Positions 22,890 through 34,802 of a DNA stretch of 64,000 nt are shown here, in pieces. Source of the DNA: Thalassia testudinum (Eukaryota; Streptophyta; Magnoliopsida; Alismatales; Hydrocharitaceae). Both the position numbers and the translations under genes were made by a program. Numbering within the stretch: the stretch's first letter is position 1; every line of letters starts with the position of its first letter. The notes under the pieces are model-generated. The model ran no database searches. It had not been told where the DNA came from and was given only the letters and a program-made list of their open reading frames with translations. Where the stretch lies: contig JAZHRO010000062.1 of NCBI GenBank assembly GCA_037157565.1, forward strand, positions 7,006,001 through 7,070,000, read 5' to 3'.

Positions 22890-23198
22890 TGTAGCATGTA
22901 GATAGGGGGAGATTATTAAAATTAATGAGCTTTTTGTCAATCATTAAGGGGAAGAACTTGTTAAGTTAGCTATATTTCCTTTCGAAAGGGGGAGAAAAAT
23001 ATATAGCTATCTTGTTATTACAAAAAAGGGGAGAACATTATTATTGTTAAAAGAAATTTATCCCAAACCTACAAGAGCACGTTTTAAGGGAGAGTTTAGA
23101 AGAATTAAAATTTATAAAAACCTTTTTGATAATGTCAAAAAGGGGGAGAATTTTATGTATTATTATTTATGATTTTGTCATCATCAAAAGGGGGAGAT
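22890..23198 (+). other. Multiple polypurine tracts of the outer copia element
   Basis: Seven G/A runs of the type AAGGGGGAGA lie at about 22901, 22947, 22985, 23025, 23086, 23137 and 23186. The last abuts the 3' LTR and is the functional plus-strand primer site. Repeated polypurine tracts before the 3' LTR are a described hallmark of Sireviruses. Confidence 0.75.
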
Positions 23199-24889
23199 TG
23201 TTGGTGCTAGAGCACCACGATCATTTATTTTGATGATAACAAAATACTTATTATTTAACATTTGCTTTTGAGTCATAGTTTTCAGGTCAAATTGCAAATG
23301 GTTACAAGTGTGAAAGATGGAGTTTGAGCTCGCATCCATAGCGGATTAGAGGAGCTTGACGGAGAAGAAGGAGCTTGGTGAGGAGCGAAAGCATGAAGTC
23401 AGAAGAATAGGATAGACGTCTTTTCTATCTTGTATTTTGTATCTCTTTGTTATTTGCTTTTTTATTTCTTAGATTACTTGTTAAAGAGCCTAAAGTAACA
23501 ATACTGTAGTCCTAGGTACACTTGCACAATCTTAGGATACTTAGGCTTTTCATAGAGAACTTAGAAATCCAAGATAGGCATCAGACAGCCTGATCAGACG
23601 TCCAATCTAGAAATCAGACGTCTGATCTTGACTTTTAAGACGTATAACTGTTGACTCAGATGTCCAATAACTTAGGCTGGACGTAATAGGTTCTATCTAT
23701 TGACATCAGACGTCCAGACCTTAGTCCAAACATCTTAGAAGATGTCTGATAGTTGTGTCAGACGTCCAATTAGTGGAACGTTGGCTAACAAAGTAAACGT
23801 TGAGGAAAATGACCTTTAGGCTTCTATCAGATGTCTGTAGAGGATGCCAGACGTCTCATATGTGACCGTTGAGCCTCGATTGAGTTAAAATCAATTGTCT
23901 TGAGGATTATAGCCATTTAGGCTCTTGGGAATCCATTCCTACACTTAATTAGGTTTCCAGACATCCAGACCTACTGCCATACATCCTGTATGTCATCTGA
24001 TGGTTTTACATTAGAATCCTATTTAAGTCTGAACCAAGTCAGGAAGGAACTCGCTTGGAATTAGACATCTGACTTAGTTACTAGACGTCTTAAGAGTGAC
24101 TTCAAAATGTCTGATCTTTTAACCAGACGTCTGTTGATCCTGTTAGAATCATTAATGATTCTGATTGCGGGTTGTCTTGCCTTAGGATGAACCCCAACGA
24201 CTACCTAAGGCTTCTAAGGCCTTCCAAAGCCTTCTTAGGCCTCATATAAATAGAGGAGTAGCCTTCCCTTGTTTAGATACACCAAGCAATACTATTTCCA
24301 CATACATTGTGTCTTAGAGAAAAAGAAGCTCATCTAGAAGTGTTGTTGCTCTCCGAGATCATCTCACACACTTTGAGAGTTCCACATTCGCTATGCACGT
24401 GCTCTCCCGCCGTCGGTTTCGAGAGCATTGTCATGTTGTTGCGTGGTTCATGCACTCCCGTTAAGTCGATGCACTTCTGCCAAAAGGAAGTTTCCTAACT
24501 CTTATCGTAGCTAGGTTTTATTCTTTGTGGCCTATAGGTTGTTGTATTTTATTGTCATTGGTTGGGTATTCGCTTTTCAAATTCCCGTCTCCATCAAGGG
24601 ACAAAATCCTTCTTGTGAAGAGAAGGGGTTTGAGGAACGCTACCCTTGTACTTGTAGCGTAGTTGTAATTGAGGTTATACTACCCTTGTTAAAGTAGTAC
24701 GTTAGTGGATTTGATCGACTAGGTCGATCGGAAAATCCTAACTCGAGAGGGTTAGGTGGTGGTTTCTACCTATTTTAGGTTTCCACCTAAAAATACTTTT
24801 GTAAATTATACGATTGTTCTTTTTGTGAGATTGTGATATTTTATTCCACATTTTAGATATATTCCGCAAATCTCCCCCTATTGTAGGGA
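23199..24889 (+). repeat. 3' LTR of outer copia element, last bases missing
   Basis: It starts TGTTGGTGCTAGAGCACC after the polypurine tract. TATAAATA is at 24245-24252. Its downstream 827 bp match 1-836, but the final TTTACA is replaced at about 24890 by element C sequence. U3 (about 23575-24130) is packed with AGACGTCT/AGATGTCTGAT motifs. Confidence 0.88.
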
Positions 24890-27800
24890 AAAATATTAAG
24901 CTAGTGAATGGTGCCTCATTTATTTGGGAAACTCAACGGGTGCACATACTAATTCATGTAATGCATTTTTAACATAAGTTATCATTCTATGTAATTAATC
25001 AGGAATATAGGTGTTTATATGCAAACTCACCACAAAATAATATCCAATTAATTAGTGATCTTTTTAATGGCAATCACCGTAAATATTAATCTCTAATAGA
25101 ATAGAGCTTGTTTACTATAATCAATATGACATGCTCTTTCTCATTCATGAGAGACATTCAACCACAAGTAATTTCAACTGAGTAGAAGGATATCTATGCA
25201 AATTCACATCAATAAATTAATTCATTAAATAAGTGAATAGTGAACTTTGCAATAGCATATATGGTAATTATTAATGAGATGAAAAATAGAGGAATCCTTC
25301 TCTCTCCTTCATGTGAGTGTGGAGGAGCTTCGTCCGAGGAGCTGCTATGGGGGAAGATGCGTCTCGATGAGGGCTTTGTGTTGACGTAGGCGGCACAATC
25401 GATGGTGATCACCGGTGACCAGATGATGAGGAGGTTGACCGACTGGAGATGGGTTGCTGCGGGTAACTGTGGGTTACGCGTGGAGGCAAAGCCTCGATGA
25501 TGAGCATGCAGTGAGTGTGCTGGTGGTGATGGTGGTCGTAGGTGGTGTTGGCATTGGAGATGATGGTCGAGGTAGACCGCCAGAGCATTGGAAGGCCGGC
25601 GGTAGTAGGTGCTAGGGGCAAGCGTTAGTAGTGATGGTGAAGCTCGATTGGCCTCCTATGCTGGCTACGTGGACTCCTGCGGCCTGATGGCTATGTTGGC
25701 AAGGCTGAAGGTCGATCGGTGGAGAGTAGTGGAGGTGGTGATGGTCACGGTGATGGGTTCTTTATGGCGGAGGGCTGGGGGTTGCAGGTGGAGTGGTGAG
25801 AAGAAGGTGAAGAAGAAAATGAAGATGAGTGCTGAGGCTTCTCCTTGTTGCTAGTGGAGAGGAAAAGTTGGTGGTGGTGGTCTAGATGGCAATGGTGGCG
25901 ATATTCTCGTCAGAGAAGAGAGGAACGAAGGTGGTGGTCGCGGTGATGGACACGGTGATGGGTGTGGGTTATGTTGTCAAGGGAGATATTTTTGCTGGAG
26001 AAGGTATAGGTGGAAGAGGAGGAAGATGGTGATGGTACTCATTGCCACCAAGAACCACCAGGATGTACGCAGCATTGAAAGGAGGAGGAGTATGCTCTAG
26101 CCACCGTGCATGCTCCGACCACAGTGTCCGCTCCAGCCACAGTGCCGATGGTGGAGGTGATGAAGATCTTCGCCAGGAGGGAGATGGAGTCAAGATGATG
26201 GTTGTGCCTCTTCTTTTAAACGCCTCTCCTGTTTGTTTCTTTTGCTGAGATCCTCTCCAACAGTCTCGGCGATGAGGCGGTTTGAAGAGGTTGCTGTTGT
26301 GAGGTTGCGAGACGCACGATCACCTTGGGTTGACGGTACGTTGAGTCGGTCAATTAAGCGCACCGCTAGCGGTATCTTCATTAAACGTCTGAGCAATACT
26401 CCAGACGTCTTAAAAAGTGTGGAATTAGCAGGTTCATGATGACGGCTCCCCGACGTCTGACCTTATCTCCAGACATCTTTTAGATGTAGAAATGGACGTC
26501 TGAACTCTTGCACCTAGCCTGCATTCATCAAATCAATTATATTACCATATCACATGTTATTAAATGTAAAATTGATGCATAGAATTATTTGTAGTCTAAG
26601 GTGAATTGCCATATAATTCCTAATTAATTAACAACTAAGAATAACTAATAAAAGAGTACTTAGACCAAATAATGATCCACTAAAGTGAACTTATCAAATG
26701 ATCCCATGCCTAAGTTTTGCTAGTCCCTAGCAAAAAGTGAAAACAATGGAAGTAACCAAAAGATTTCTTTTTTACTTATTCCAAAAATTTAGGGATCCAG
26801 ATAAATGTGAAGTGATAGTAGCCTAGGTAATGGATTCAAGTAAAAAACTAACTTGCATTTGAAGTTCGTACTTCACCCTTGATAAAATTCTACCGGGATA
26901 GGCAACTACTTCCCTTGGGGATAAAGCAGAAAATGATTTATAATTTGACCCCAGCTTTTTGGCTTAGGTAGGAGATACTGAGTTGAATGGATTTATGTTT
27001 GGTGGCTCACACTTATCTGGTTCTACATGTAGTCTAGTACTACAGACTATAAATCTCTAGACTATCAAATGAGTCAATCCAGAGAGAGGCTAAAAACTGT
27101 ACTCTCTTTACGTTCCCTTGCACTCACTCACTCTCTTTTCCTTTTTCTTTCTTTTCTGAGATCACATATCTTACTAGATTTTGTAAATGTACTCAATGTT
27201 TGGTGGCCTCACATGGCATTCACACTTCAACTAAAGTCCTAATAACCCTAAAACTAAGTTAGAACTCCTCAGCCAGTATTTGGGTGATTAGAAATAATAA
27301 AAAGTAGGTATGGGTCATATTTGGTGGATTGCAATGGGTGTTTTTATTGCCTTGATGTTATGGACGCTTGATAAAATAGACACCTAAAACAGCTATAACC
27401 TGATTTTTTTTTTGTACATATCTATATAATTTTCTCTTTTTTTTCCTTTTTTCTATGTATATCTATATATTTCCTTTCTTCTTCTTTTTCTCTGGCAACG
27501 ACGCCATTTGAAGGAGTGATCTTCGTTTTTGATAAAAATTTTAACATAAAATGTCGCGTCATTGTATGTAGTCATGTGATAGAAAATCGCTTTTCAAAAT
27601 ATTTAATATTCAAAATCTAACCACGAAAATAGTTATGTCATCTCCACAGGGAGGAAATAGCCTATTAAACTAGTGAATGGTGCCCCATTTATTCGGGAAA
27701 CTCAACGGGTGCACATACTAATTTGTGCAATTCATTTTTTACATAAGTTATCATTCTATGTAATTAATCAAGAATATAGGTGTTTATATGCAAACTCACC

Positions 27801-29223
27801 ACAAAATAATATCCTGTTAATTAGTGATCTTGGTAATGGCAATCATCGTAAATATTAATCTCTAATAGAATAGAGCTTGTTTACTATAATCAATATGACA
27901 TGCTCTTTCTCATTCATGAGAGACATTCAACCACAAGTAATTTCGACTTAGTAGAAGGATATCTATGCAAATTCACATCAATAAATTAATTCACTAAATA
28001 AGTGAATAGTGAACTTTGCAATAGTATATATGGTAATTATTAATGAGATGAAAAACAAAGGAATCCTTCTCTCTCCTTCGTGCCTGCACGGGGGAGCTTC
28101 GTCCGAGAAGCTACTTTGGGGGAAGGCTGGAGGCACTAGGTGCTAGGGGCAAGCACTGGTGGTGATGGTAAAGCTCGGTCGGCCTCCTGGGCTGACTTCG
28201 TGGACTCTTGTGGCCTGATGGCTGTGTTGGCGAGGCCGAAGGTCGATCGGTAGAGAGTAGTGGAGGAGGTGATGGTCAGGGTGACAGGGTTCTTTGTGGC
28301 GGGGGGTGGGGGTTGCAGGTGGTGTGGTGTAGAAGAAGGTGAAGAAGAAAATGAAGAGTGCTGAAGCTTCTCCCTGTTGCTAGCGGAGAGGAAGAGTTGG
28401 TGGTGGTGGTGGTCTGGATGGCAATGGTAGTGATGTTCTCATTAGAGAAGAGAGGAATGAAGGTGGTGGTCACGATGATGGACGCGGTGATGGGTGTGGG
28501 TTATGTTGTCAAGGGAGATATTTTTGGTGAAGGTGTAGGTGGAAGTGGAGGAAGATGGTGATGGTACTCGCTGTCACCGAGAACCACCAGGATGTACGCA
28601 GCATTGAAAGGAGGAGGAGTACACTCTACCCACCGTGCACGCTCCAGCCACAGTATCCGATCTGGCCACAGTGCTGGTGGTGGAGGCGATGAAGATCCTC
28701 GCCAGAAGGGAGATGAGTCAAGATGATGGCTGTGCCTCTTCTTTTAAATGCGTCTCCTATTTGTTTCTTCCGCTGAGATCCTCTCCAACAGTCTCAATGA
28801 TGAGGAGGTTTAAAGAGGTTGCTTTTGCGAGGTTGCAAGACACACGGTCACCCTGGGTTGGCGGTACGTTGAGCCAGTCAGTTAAGCTCACCGCTAGCGG
28901 TATCTTCATCAGATGTTTGAGTAATACTCTAGACGTCTTAAAATGTGTGGAATTAGCAAGTTCATGATGGCAGCTCCTAGATGTCTGACCTTATCTCCAG
29001 ATGTCTTATAGACACAGAAATGGGCATCTGAACTCTTGCACCTATCCTGCATCCATCAAATAATTAGGTTACCATATCACATGTTATTAAATGTAAAATT
29101 GATGCATACAATTATATGCAGACTAAGGTGAATTGCCATATAACTCCTAATTAATTAACAACTAAGAATAACTAATAAAAGAGTACTTAGACCAAATAAT
29201 GATCCACTAAAGTGGACTTATCA
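24890..29223 (-). mobile_element. Short-bodied non-autonomous gypsy element C
   Basis: The 3' LTR (24890-26696, lacking about 150 bp at its left edge) and the 5' LTR (27509-29223) match over most of their length, though the 5' copy lacks about 240 bp present in the other at about 25380-25610. The internal region is only 812 bp (26697-27508). It holds a primer site (27489-27506, minus, TGGCGTCGTTGCCAGAGA), a hairpin (26715-26735) and a purine tract, but no ORF of any substance. The LTR starts TGATAAGTCCAC on the minus strand. ORFs inside the LTRs are GGT-rich artefacts. Confidence 0.83.
27489..27506 (-). other. Primer binding site of element C, tRNA-Asp type
   Basis: On the minus strand TGGCGTCGTTGCCAGAGA lies 2 bases inside the 5' LTR boundary (27509). 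It matches the tRNA-Asp complement at all but a few positions and confirms the orientation. Confidence 0.75.
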
Positions 29224-30046
29224 GTGGGTGATCGACGAGGAAAGAGGGGGTCTGAGAGGTGCTCACTGGAATTGAGAGACGCAGATGAGTGAGATGAAGA
29301 GAAATCCACTGGCCATTGTCTGTGATGGCAGACGAGGAAGGTGGACGGATGGCCTCGCCGGAGCTCGCAAAGCTTTCGACTGGGGAGAAGGGAAGATGGT
29401 GGGGAACCAACCAAAAATGAGCTACGGAAGTAAGGTAGTGCACGTCGGCTCTTTATAGAGCTTCAAGGAGAGCTCTAGAACATGAAGGAGCTTGATTGAG
29501 CTTCATTAGGAATCAAGAGTTACCCATTGATTTTGTGCGTTCGCACGCACGAATCATAGGTTTCCCTAGGTGTGAACATTAACCCCACCAAATTTGGTGG
29601 GATTTGATTGAGATTTGAGTGGGATTTGTTTTGGTCAAAGCCTACTTGGAGGTTGGTTGACCTCTAATGGCAGCAAGGGTCTTCATGAGAAGAAGACAAC
29701 AAAGTTAGGGGGCCTTTTGTAAGGAATTCAAAAAGTTAGTGGTGTGTGTTTAAGAAAGAGTCATATTGGACTGAATTACAAACTAGGTCAAGATGATCTC
29801 TGATTGAGCCCAAATTTTGGTGAAAATCTAATTTAAACTCAAGGAATCTGATGAAGTCAAATTTGGTTTTGACTATTTTTTTCTGGGTAATTTACGTAGA
29901 AACCCAAATTAGGGCAATTATCTATCTAAGACTCTATTTTAGGTCAAAATGGGATCTAATGGTCAAATCAAAGGTACCAAACCTTATAGAATATTTTTCT
30001 ATGAATTTTAGAAGATTTAGGTGAATTTTATCCAACTGAGATTTTT
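29224..30046 (-). repeat. Truncated family A-like LTR fragment
   Basis: On the minus strand this runs from GGATAAAATTCACCTAAATC (compare 2598 and 50829) through ACCAAACCTTAT-like and AAATTAGGTTT-like segments to a TATA box (CTCTATAAAGAG at 29448-29459) and about 220 bp beyond. It lacks the LTR start and the downstream two thirds. It abuts element C on the left and B-type sequence on the right. Confidence 0.65.
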
Positions 30047-32928
30047 TTCGATTAATCTACTTTTATTGGTCCATCTGATGTTTAACTAGGGGAGTAGCGT
30101 TAAACGACCGCGGTTGGGGGTATCAAAGGAATCAGAGGCACAAGCCAAAGGAAGAACCTTCTTTCCAACCCCTCCCTCTAACTGGTTAGATTGGCCGCAT
30201 AGAAGTATACCAAATCATTTTTGTCATCTCAAGACGGGTTTTGAGAGTCTATAGATCTGTAGGCTAACCCACCTAAGGATAGGTTTGGTTGAGTGTATTG
30301 CAGGGCACCTTTCTCTATCTGTTTTCCCTCTTGTTTCACCATGTGTTCTTCCACACCACACCTTCATTTCAAATCCTACCCTCCTACCATCACTTATCCT
30401 CAAAAGGATTACTATTCTGACTTGACTTATGATTACCCATCTACTAGTCGGGATAACTTTGATTGGGGATATGATTCCAGACCTCAATGTCCAGGACCTA
30501 ACCTTGGACATCATAATTATTATTATTATCCTTCCCATAGTTACACTAAGTATAGATCTCCAACCTTTGATGTTCAAACCAACCAAATCTACAATCAAGA
30601 AGGATATGAAGATTATAACTCTTACTCTCCCTAGGATTATGCTGAACATAGGTCACCACCATTCTTTAAACAACCCAAAATGACCTATTATCAGGGAGGA
30701 CCTCAATTTCTTGACTCCCCTAGTTTTAACCCAAACCCACCCAACCTTGACCATTCGGTTCAGGTGAACCAGGTCTAAGATAGTGTGTTGGCTAACTTGA
30801 GAAACACCACTAATCTTTAGAAGCTTAGCCAACACCATGCACTGAAGCATTGGAGCCCATGATCAAAATGACTGATGAGCTTAATAGTTCTTTATTGGAT
30901 TGGCTCTAAGATGTTTACGATAGGGGCCCAGGTGAGTTTCTACTTGGGAAATTATCAAGATTGAGGATGAAATTTGTGGTTGCCTTAGTCCAATCTTGGG
31001 ATGATTCTCAAGACAAACCCCCTTCAGGAGAGCTAATGTTTGAACCCGCTCAGGCGCCTGTTGGGGGGGATACATTTTCTGAGATCGAAGATGACCAAGT
31101 TGGCCTAAAGCAACTGATTGAGGATGAACCGATTGCCTCACCCGAGATCCCCGAGTCAAGAAATGAGGAAAAATATTTCTCCATGTACTAGGAAATGAGA
31201 GATAACTTTGAGACATATATAAATGAGGATCATGAATTCTTTGATTCTGAGGGTGAGGAATTTCTTGGTGAAGTCTCACTTGAGTTTGAGAATGATTTTA
31301 GTGAGACTAACGGGCTCGAGGAGCATGATGAACCATTTAATAGCCCAAAAATTGGGGATTATGATCCGATTGGGGCTGACATGGAGGATTCTAATCCTAT
31401 TATAATAGATGATCCAATCGTTAGCCCTAATCTTCAAACACACCCCAAAGAGATGACTACTTTTGATTTGCAAATGATTGAATCCAAGTCAATTATGATT
31501 CAACCACAATTGTTTGACTTAGATATCTTTAACGTGGTGTACAACAATCATGAGGCCCCAAAAATTGAACACTTGATCTTGGAGGATAGGAATTTGGAAA
31601 TGAAAATTTAGGAGGCTAATTCTGAGGGAAGTACGATGTTGGATCTAAGGGTTCCTATTGATCTAAAACCACCAACATTCTATCAGGACCCTTATGATAT
31701 CTTTGCCGTGCAACCCAAGTACAGAATAATTGATTCCTTCTGAGCTAAACTCTAAGTGGACACACGAATCTACTGAACCAGATCTACCTATTGTCTGACA
31801 TTTTAGACTTGGGTTGCACACCACAAAGTTGTAGGCCCGGCCCTGCAAGCATAATAATCTTCGATTCTGGGTGATTTTCATCCAGAACCTTAGAACCACT
31901 CGACCCTTAGGCATGGGTCTACACCATAATTTGGTCCACATCTATGGACATCTGCTAGCGGGTTTGAGGATCAATCTTTTAATTCTGACCTTAACCTGCA
32001 CTTATGAATTCCTAACCTTCTCTTTGTTTGTAAATTATGCCTAGCTAAAGGCAATAAACTTAGCACGTGTATATACATCTTTCTCCATGTGGAGCTGACT
32101 GGATCTATCATGAAATTTAGGTGATATTCTATTTATTCTACCCTTTTCATGTCCTTATTTTTACAATGAGGACATTGCATCATTTAGGGATGGGGGGTGG
32201 ATACCTAATTCTAAAATTATTTTGTTAACACTGTGGAATTTCTTTAATGTTCTTAAAAAAAAATTTCAAAATTCAAAAAAAAAATAGAATTAGGAGAAGA
32301 GAACTTAGGCATTAAGAGTTGTTAACTTTAGGAAATGATACTTTAAAACCTGAACACTTAGACTCTTCAGGTCTTTTGGCTTAATCAGCTCGGTTGTCCA
32401 CTCGAATGTGGACTTGGTCTCGAGTCCTCGCCAAGTAATTTTATTCTAATTTGGCCAATAAATTGGGGTGATAAGTACACGACTTATCAACCCACCCTCT
32501 GATTTGTGGTGACTTTAAGTCAAAGCATATACACACTATTTGTACTAACTCACTTTTCAACAATTTTTATGGAAATTAGGTGGCTAATGAACTTTCTAGG
32601 GTAGTATGGTTGGCAAGTTATCATGGGCAACAGCCCATTGGCCGGTTGTCTAGAGCCCTACTACATGACCATACTCATTCTACTGCTTGTAGGTAAATCT
32701 TAGATCAGGAAAGCCACCTACCTAGAAAAAGAAAAAAAAAAGAAAAAAAGAAAAAGGAGAAAAAAATAAAAAAATAAACCACACTTCACTGCACGAGTAT
32801 GGCTGGCAAATTGCCGTGGGTAACAGCCCATTGGTCAGTTGTCCAAAGCCCAGCTCACAAAAATGCACAAATAATTCTCAAAACACTTAGGGAAGAATCG
32901 GGGAAGTAGAATAAACTGGGAGGATATA
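30047..32928 (+). mobile_element. Internal region of a second family B element, without LTRs
   Basis: Aligns with 12548-15385 of B1 in the same orientation: the TCTGATGTTTAACTAGGGGAG start, the acidic ORF, blocks 1 and 2 (32039-32066, 32163-32200) and the paired structured repeats (32607-32850). It has no LTR on either side. A plausible partner (5' LTR, primer site and leader) lies at 47698-50087 on the opposite strand. Confidence 0.75.
30293..31740 (+). pseudogene. Acidic family B protein, second copy (function unknown)
   Basis: Homologue of 12782-14460. The N-terminal Tyr/Pro-rich part is open at 30293-30634. A frameshift and several stops lie around 30630-30960, and the acidic part is open again at 30961-31611 with single stops at 31189 and 31609. 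Conserved stretches include ALVQSWDDSQ, NFETYIN and the KSIMIQPQLFDLDI segment. The reading then continues through LRVPIDLKPP and DPYDIF, also present in B1 as RVPIKLKP and DPYDIC. The GLHHNLVHIY motif follows at about 31910-31945 in a shifted frame. Both copies are dead, but the pattern of conservation is that of a former protein. Confidence 0.55.
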
Positions 32929-34802
32929 TGTCAAATCTTCATTCAGAATCAATGCGCACAATAATAATAAATATGCAATGAATAAGTATGATCAAATTGT
33001 TATTCAATGAAGCTCACAAGATTATGGAATCAAAAAAGAAAAGAGAATAAAAATTATGGTGATTTGAATCACCACTTATTCTCTTAATTAATCATGCATT
33101 CAATTATTCAACAGTACCTCTAATCATATACTCAATGTTAACTTTATTACTTAAATCATTCAATAGTGCCAAATCAGATCAGACGACTTATGTGAGCATA
33201 GGCACAAGGCTCTTCAGAGAGCCTTCAGATACTTAAGGCTTCAAAGCCTTCTTCTTTTCTTCACAAGCCATCTCTCTCTAATCTTCCTTCCAAGCCTTTC
33301 CTTCTCTTCTTCTTTCAAGCCTTTTCTTTCTTCTCAAAGGGCACGACCTCTCTTCTTTAGAGGCTAAGGGTACGCCTCTTTCTTCTCTTCAACACAAGGT
33401 AGAGGAACATGTAGCAAAACCCTCCCCCACTCTCTCACAATTCCTTCCTTTCTCCTATCTCTCAAAGACCCAGGTATAATTGGTTAACCAGTCAGGTAAA
33501 CAGGTCTAGAACAGTGTCCAGGCCCGTGGGCGTGGGTCATAGGCGAGGAGTGAGTAGGCGGGTAATCGGGTGTGTGTTGGTGTGTGGGGATGAGGGACCC
33601 AACTGCTCGTGACTGGGCAAGAAGCTAAGATCACAAAAACATTATACGCATTGCCGTGCTTCTTTCACTCCATGATATTGTCCCCCTCCCTCCTTTGCAT
33701 ATGTAGCAATAGGGGATGGCATTGGATTGGCTGTTGGTTCTCCCTTACTCAACTGAGGGACTGGGCGTCTTTGTGATTCACTTCCACAACGCCTGAATGT
33801 GGTAGCGAGGTTGGAGATGCTTAGAGTGTGGTGGATGTGGTCGGGGATGATAGCGGTGACAATGGTCGGCTGACGAAGACCTAAAACACGCATATGGGCT
33901 CAATAGCCACAGTTAGATGGTTCACTAGTGTCGCCGGAGGATGTGGAGTCCGGTGTTGGTGGTTGTGTGGCGAGTGGAAGTGTGTGGTAGCCATATGGTG
34001 ACGAAGAAGGTGAGCGAGGTAGGTTGAGCTTGGTAGGGCGATGGAGTGGGCTTTTGGTCGAATTGAGTGAGGGGTTTTGGGTGATGAGGTAAGGCGAAGC
34101 TTTTGGAGGTGGAGTGGTGGTGTTTGGTGACTTGTGGAGGGCGGGGGTCCTCGCCAAAGCTCGACCGGTCGTGAGGAAGACGGAGGGGAAGAGAGGTGGA
34201 TGACGGTCGAAACAAAAGGATAAGGGGCTAATTCTAAACTAGAGGAAGAGAGGGAGAGATAGAAACCTAATTTACCGATTGAAAGGGGCAGGAGGGCATC
34301 GGCTACGATTGGCTAGCACCGTGGAAGGGAATACCTCCGGTGAGAGGGCAATGAGGAAAGAAAGAGTCGAAGAGCTTCTACCGGTATCGCGAGAAGCAGA
34401 GGAAGGTGAGGAAGGCAATCTCGCTACCTATGGTATGTGGTAGCAGGCGAGGAAGTCGAGGAAGAGGATGTCACCGAAGCTGGTCAGAGGAGGCTGGAGG
34501 GAGAGGATTTTTGGTGAGGAAGTGTGGCCAAACCAAGCTAAAGAGCACGGTTAGAAGACCCAGGAGCTTTTATAGAGCTCAAGCAGGCACTAGAATAGGA
34601 AGGAGCAGTTTCCATAGCTTAGGATTGGAGGAATAGGATTCCTGATTCTCGTGCATTCGCACGAGCAATCAATATAGATTTGGGACTAAAAATTGATCCC
34701 AGATGATTCTCCTAGGTGTGAACATCATTCATACCAAATTTGGTGGGATTTGATGAATATTCGAGTAGGTTTTGCTTAGGTCAAAAGCTTGGAGGTCGGG
34801 TT
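32929..34802 (-). repeat. Family A-like LTR, downstream part (3' portion)
   Basis: Minus-strand LTR whose upstream part continues at 46978-47697 beyond the nested copia element. Visible landmarks are a TATA-type TCTATAAAAG at 34566-34575 (minus), a decayed palindrome at about 34648-34670, a pyrimidine-rich tract at 33225-33480 (purine-rich on the minus strand) and the segment GGTGATTTGAATCACC at 33059-33074. Its last part differs from the other A LTRs, so the 32929 boundary is approximate and no target duplication was found. Confidence 0.65.
34798..34802. repeat. Target site duplication (left) of copia element at 34803
   Basis: GGGTT here matches GGGTT at 46973-46977, fixing both ends of the copia element. 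Confidence 0.92.

Noticed and set aside
23186..24130. CRISPR-like array, because of the repeated GACGTC motifs
   Set aside because: Repeats are short and unevenly spaced, spacers are not uniform, and the setting is a plant LTR.
25209..26439. Cluster of small ORFs rich in Gly, Val, His and Met
   Set aside because: They lie within the element C LTR, whose GGT/GAT-rich sequence is repeated at 28276-28967 with different frames.
33642..34215. Minus-strand Ser/Pro/Thr-rich ORFs
   Set aside because: They lie within a family A-like LTR and match no protein family; codon pattern reflects base composition.
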